Assembly (NCBI RefSeq): GCF_015555045.1
Contig: NZ_JADNJQ010000025.1
Coordinates: forward strand, 1-32,870
Reading direction: 5' to 3'
Length of the DNA: 32,870 bases
Source: Collinsella aerofaciens
GTDB lineage: Bacteria > Actinomycetota > Coriobacteriia > Coriobacteriales > Coriobacteriaceae
In this document: positions 30,981-32,870 of the stretch, piece after piece
How the letters are laid out: each line of letters begins with the position of its first letter
How positions within the stretch are numbered: position 1 is the stretch's first letter
Notes under the pieces: generated by a model
Seen by the model: the letters and a program-made list of their open reading frames with translations, nothing else
Databases searched by the model: none
What the model was told of the DNA's origin: nothing
Made by a program: the position numbers and the translations under genes

Positions 30981-31268
30981 ATGGTCGCCAATCAGAAGAA
31001 GTACACCGACGAGTTCAGGCGGGAGACAGCCGACTACGTCATCTCCACGGGGCGCCCCATAACCCAGGTCTGCGGGGAGCTCGGGCTCAACCCCAAGACG
31101 GTGAACGACTGGGTGCTCAAGCGCAAGCGCGAGTTGGGGGGCGAGCCCGACCCGAGGGCCGAGGAGCGCGAGCTTCGCGAGGCGAGGAAGCGCATACGCG
31201 AGCTCGAGGCGGAGAACGCGTTCCTAAAAAAAGCCGCGGCCTTCTTCGCCAAAGAGCAGGCACTCTAG
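30981..31268 (+). CDS. IS3-family transposase OrfA
   Basis: A 95-aa protein with an N-terminal helix-turn-helix (KKYTDEFRRETADYVISTGR, then ITQVCGELGLNPKTVNDWVL) and a C-terminal leucine-zipper-like coiled coil (ERELREARKRIRELEAENAF). It binds IS ends and forms the N-terminal part of the OrfAB transposase. GGAAGGA precedes ATG 30981. Its 3' end contains the A7 frameshift site that links it to orfB in the -1 frame. Confidence 0.9.
   Translation: MVANQKKYTDEFRRETADYVISTGRPITQVCGELGLNPKTVNDWVLKRKRELGGEPDPRAEERELREARKRIRELEAENAFLKKAAAFFAKEQAL
31226..31232 (+). promoter_or_regulatory. Programmed -1 frameshift site of IS3 orfAB
   Basis: A run of seven A (codons CTA AAA AAA GCC in orfA). Slipping back one base gives AAA AAA AGC CGC, which continues straight into the orfB frame (KKSRGLLRQR). 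This is the standard way IS3 elements make the fused transposase. Confidence 0.75.
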
Positions 31269-32004
31269 CCAGGTACAGGCTCATGGAGGCGGAGAAGGGC
31301 AACTTCACGGTGGCGATGATGGCCAAGGTGCTGGGGGTGAGCCGGTCGGGCCACTGCAGCTGTGTTTCCAACGGCTGCCCCGTCGACGACTGGTCCGAGG
31401 CGCGCGACGCCGTGCGACGCGTGTGGCTCGAGTCCGACAGGCGCTTCGGCGCGCGGTTCGTGAAGTGCTTCCTGCCCGACGGCCTGCGCGGCATCACGCT
31501 GTACCGTGTGCGCAAGTGCATGCGCGAGCTGGGGATCCGCGGCTGCACGCCGTACAAGTCGAAGAGGACGACGGTCCCCGACAGGGACGCCAAGCCAAGG
31601 CCCGACCTGATCAGGCGGGACTTCACGAGCCCAGTGCCCACCTACAAGCTCGTCGGCGACATCACCTCCCTGCGCACCGGCCAGGGCTGGCTCTACCTGT
31701 CGACGGTGATTGACCTGAACACCCGCATGTTCGTGGGCTGGTCGCTGTCCGAGCGCATGACCGCCGATATCGTCGTCAGCGCCCTCGAGAGCGCGCGTGC
31801 GCGCGGGTACGTGGCAGAGAACGCCATATTCCACTCGGACAAGGGGGCGCAGTACACCAGCCGCAAGCTCGCTGAGTGGGCCAGGGGCAACCATGTGCGC
31901 CTCTCTTGCAGCCGTACCGGCAACTGCCACGACAACGCCGTCGCAGAGTCGTTCTTTGCGACGCTGAAAAATGAAATGTACCACCGCAGGAGCTTCGCCA
32001 CCAG
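31226..32004 (+). pseudogene. IS3-family transposase OrfB, truncated at the 3' end
   Basis: In the -1 frame relative to orfA the protein reads RYRLMEAEKGNFTVAMMAKV (HTH_21-like), then a complete rve integrase core: VGDITSLRTGQGWLYLSTVI with the first Asp, IFHSDKGAQYTS with the second Asp, and NAVAESFFATLKNE with the Glu. All three DDE residues are present. After YHRRSFATR (about base 32004) the family sequence stops and the frame runs into the second IS remnant, so the last 30-40 residues are lost. Activity is doubtful. Confidence 0.85.
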
Positions 32005-32385
32005 AACACAAAGGACGCCCGGCTGGTCAAGTCGGCGTTCGCGACGCTCTCCTTCCCCATCTCGGACATCGAGGTCTTCCACACGGACCGCGGCAGCGAG
32101 TTCGACAACGCCGAGATCGACCTGATGCTCGAGGCCTTCGGCATTGAGAGGTCGCTGTCGGCCAAGGGCTGCCCCTACGACAACGCCGTCGACGAGTCGA
32201 CCAACAGGATACTGAAGGCCGAGCTCGTCCACCGCGAGACGTTCGGCACGACGCGCGAGCTCCGGGCCAAGCTCTCGGACTACGTGCACTGGTACAACAA
32301 CTTCAGGATCCACTCGACGCTGGGCTACATGTCTCCGGTCGAGTTCAGGGAGGCGGGGCTGTCCCTCCCGGAATCGTCCAAATAG
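32005..32385 (+). pseudogene. 3' part of a second, different IS3-family OrfB
   Basis: In another frame the sequence reads KDARLVKSAFATLSFPISDI, EVFHTDRGSEFDNAEIDLML (second catalytic Asp), KGCPYDNAVDESTNRILKAE (catalytic Glu), ending in YNNFRIHSTLGYMSPVEFRE and a stop at 32385. The N-terminal half with the first Asp is missing. Motif wording differs clearly from the preceding OrfB (HTDRGSEF against HSDKGAQY), so it derives from a different IS3 subgroup. Confidence 0.88.
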
Positions 32386-32420
32386 GTGTTGCCAATCCAA
32401 CCGCCTCTTTGATTATCAGC

Positions 32421-32444
32421 CGGGGCTATCTCGGCTTTTTTGAT
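32421..32444 (+). terminator. Terminator after the IS3 remnant
   Basis: AGCCG and CGGCT around GGGCTATCT, followed by TTTTTT. A wider AACCGCC...GGCGGTT repeat (about 32398-32455) encloses it. Confidence 0.55.
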
Positions 32445-32745
32445 TGGGGCGGTTGTTATGTTGCTGAATCTTTAAGGGACGAAGATTGTATTTCAAAGGC
32501 CCACGATGTGCATCTGGTCACTCATATCTTTTCGAGACAGAACGATAAGAAGCTATATGATTCTCTTGTTTAAAGATGGTGAGTTCGACGATTCCCAGAT
32601 TCCAAGAACTATTAGGTCTTTCCTAGACCCCTCTCTTCTTGCTCATTAGAAGATTCAGAGACGCGCGCGAGCGTTGCATACTGGCGTTTGATTCATGAAG
32701 ACCACGCTCTATTTTTCTTGAATGCGTTAGCCAGGCTACTCTTTC
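32445..32745 (+). pseudogene. Low-GC region with a broken, unrecognised reading frame
   Basis: About 300 bp of notably lower GC. One frame reads ESLRDEDCISKAHDVHLVTH, then IFSRQNDKKLYDSLV before a stop at about 32574. An overlapping second frame continues as LFKDGEFDDSQIPRTIRSFL up to a stop near 32649. The two pieces look like one frameshifted gene fragment of foreign composition. No family is recognised and no start or ribosome site is visible. Confidence 0.35.
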
Positions 32746-32749
32746 GATG

Positions 32750-32795
32750 AAGCCCCAGACGCCTCTGATACAAGCGAAACATTGGGGCTTTTTGC
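32750..32795 (+). terminator. Terminator
   Basis: AAGCCCCAG at 32750-32758 pairs with TTGGGGCTT at 32782-32790 (one mismatch), and a T tract follows (TTTTTGC). Confidence 0.65.
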
Positions 32796-32829
32796 TCATA
32801 TGACCCAATCCGCTGTCAAGAGCCACAAT

Positions 32830-32865
32830 GGCCCCGCCGACCGCTTGCAATCGGTCGGCGGGGCC
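32830..32865. terminator. Strong GC hairpin at the window edge
   Basis: GGCCCCGCCGACCG at 32830-32843 pairs perfectly with 32852-32865 around an 8-nt loop. No T tract on the plus strand within the window. Probably the terminator region of a gene beyond the right edge. Confidence 0.5.
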
Positions 32866-32870
32866 TGCCG

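Larger units (their letters stand above)
30886..32392 (+). mobile_element. Chimeric IS3-family element (5' from one IS, 3' from another)
   Basis: Left end near 30886 (TGACCTGTATCGTTTTTTCG), then orfA, a frameshift site and an orfB that is intact through the DDE core. At about 32003 the sequence switches to the 3' half of a different IS3 orfB, which runs to its natural stop and a right end near 32392. The two ends match only partly as inverted repeats (ACCTGTATCG against ACCTATTTGG), as expected if they come from different elements. It is inserted into the IS110 remnant. Likely immobile. Confidence 0.75.

Noticed and set aside
30500-31225. N-terminal part of the long plus-strand frame that ends in orfB
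   Set aside because: Sequence before the A7 slip site lacks any transposase similarity and overlaps orfA out of frame. The real OrfB arises by -1 frameshift.
1-32870. CRISPR array
   Set aside because: No series of regularly spaced direct repeats was seen; CGATA motifs at 27016-27138 are short and irregular, and the 1216/1394 repeat has two copies only.

Overview
The window looks like a chromosomal segment of a high-GC, anaerobic, Gram-positive actinobacterium of the class Coriobacteriia, most likely Collinsella or a close relative. This is inferred from the GC-rich codon use, a SUF-only Fe-S system ordered sufC-B-D-S-U with a divergent Rrf2 regulator, a GGGtGRT/NifU-like gene pair, a fumarate-reductase-type flavoprotein, and a secreted protein ending in an MPKTG sorting motif. 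No rRNA, complete tRNA or CRISPR array was seen, so the genus is a judgement from gene content.

Layout. (1) 1-1234: the right end of a prophage, with a 5'-cut endolysin, a tiny membrane ORF, a strong terminator and then the 3' part of a tRNA-Lys(CTT) gene that is the probable attachment site. About 110 bp spanning the tRNA tail and its terminator is repeated downstream (1216-1325 and 1394-1503). (2) 1629-5197, minus strand: an orphan flavoprotein, then a two-gene operon of a NifU-like scaffold and the GGGtGRT protein, a conserved pair of unknown function. (3) 5601-6413: a Y1/REP-type transposase relative with a C-terminal HTH whose HUH and tyrosine positions look mutated. (4) 7073-12318, minus strand: the complete sufCBDSU operon. 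Divergent from it is an IscR-like Rrf2 regulator (12538-12969), followed at 8 nt spacing by a HEPN/MNT toxin-antitoxin pair. (5) 13800-17611: a secreted lysozyme-like, Ser/Asp/Lys-rich, sortase-type surface protein, and an AAA-ATPase-like/PD-(D/E)XK-type protein with a degenerate nuclease part. (6) 17636-26979: a surface-glycan locus with a GlfT2-like glycosyltransferase and an acyltransferase on the minus strand, divergent from five GT2 genes on the plus strand. Two of those five are recent duplicates that both start with TTG. (7) 26980-32870: an accessory island with an AAA ATPase, mosaic remnants of IS21, IS110 and two IS3-family elements, and an Abi_2/HEPN abortive-infection gene embedded among the IS debris.

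How the genes fit together. The sufCBDSU genes encode the housekeeping Fe-S assembly machine (SufS desulfurase, SufU sulfur relay, SufBCD scaffold). The adjacent Rrf2 protein has three cysteines suited to an Fe-S cluster and probably senses cluster status; inverted repeats lie where it could bind. A second NifU-like scaffold sits about 7 kb away next to the GGGtGRT protein. The glycan locus probably builds a cell-surface polysaccharide. Two HEPN-type systems (HEPN/MNT and Abi_2), the ATPase and IS wreckage make the right third typical defence/mobile territory.

Most interesting leads: the uncharacterised GGGtGRT/NifU-like pair; the apparently catalytically dead transposase-HTH fusion; the 16-bp inverted repeat in the rrf2 leader together with co-transcription of rrf2 and HEPN/MNT; the chimeric IS3 transposase; and the head-to-head IstB fusion.
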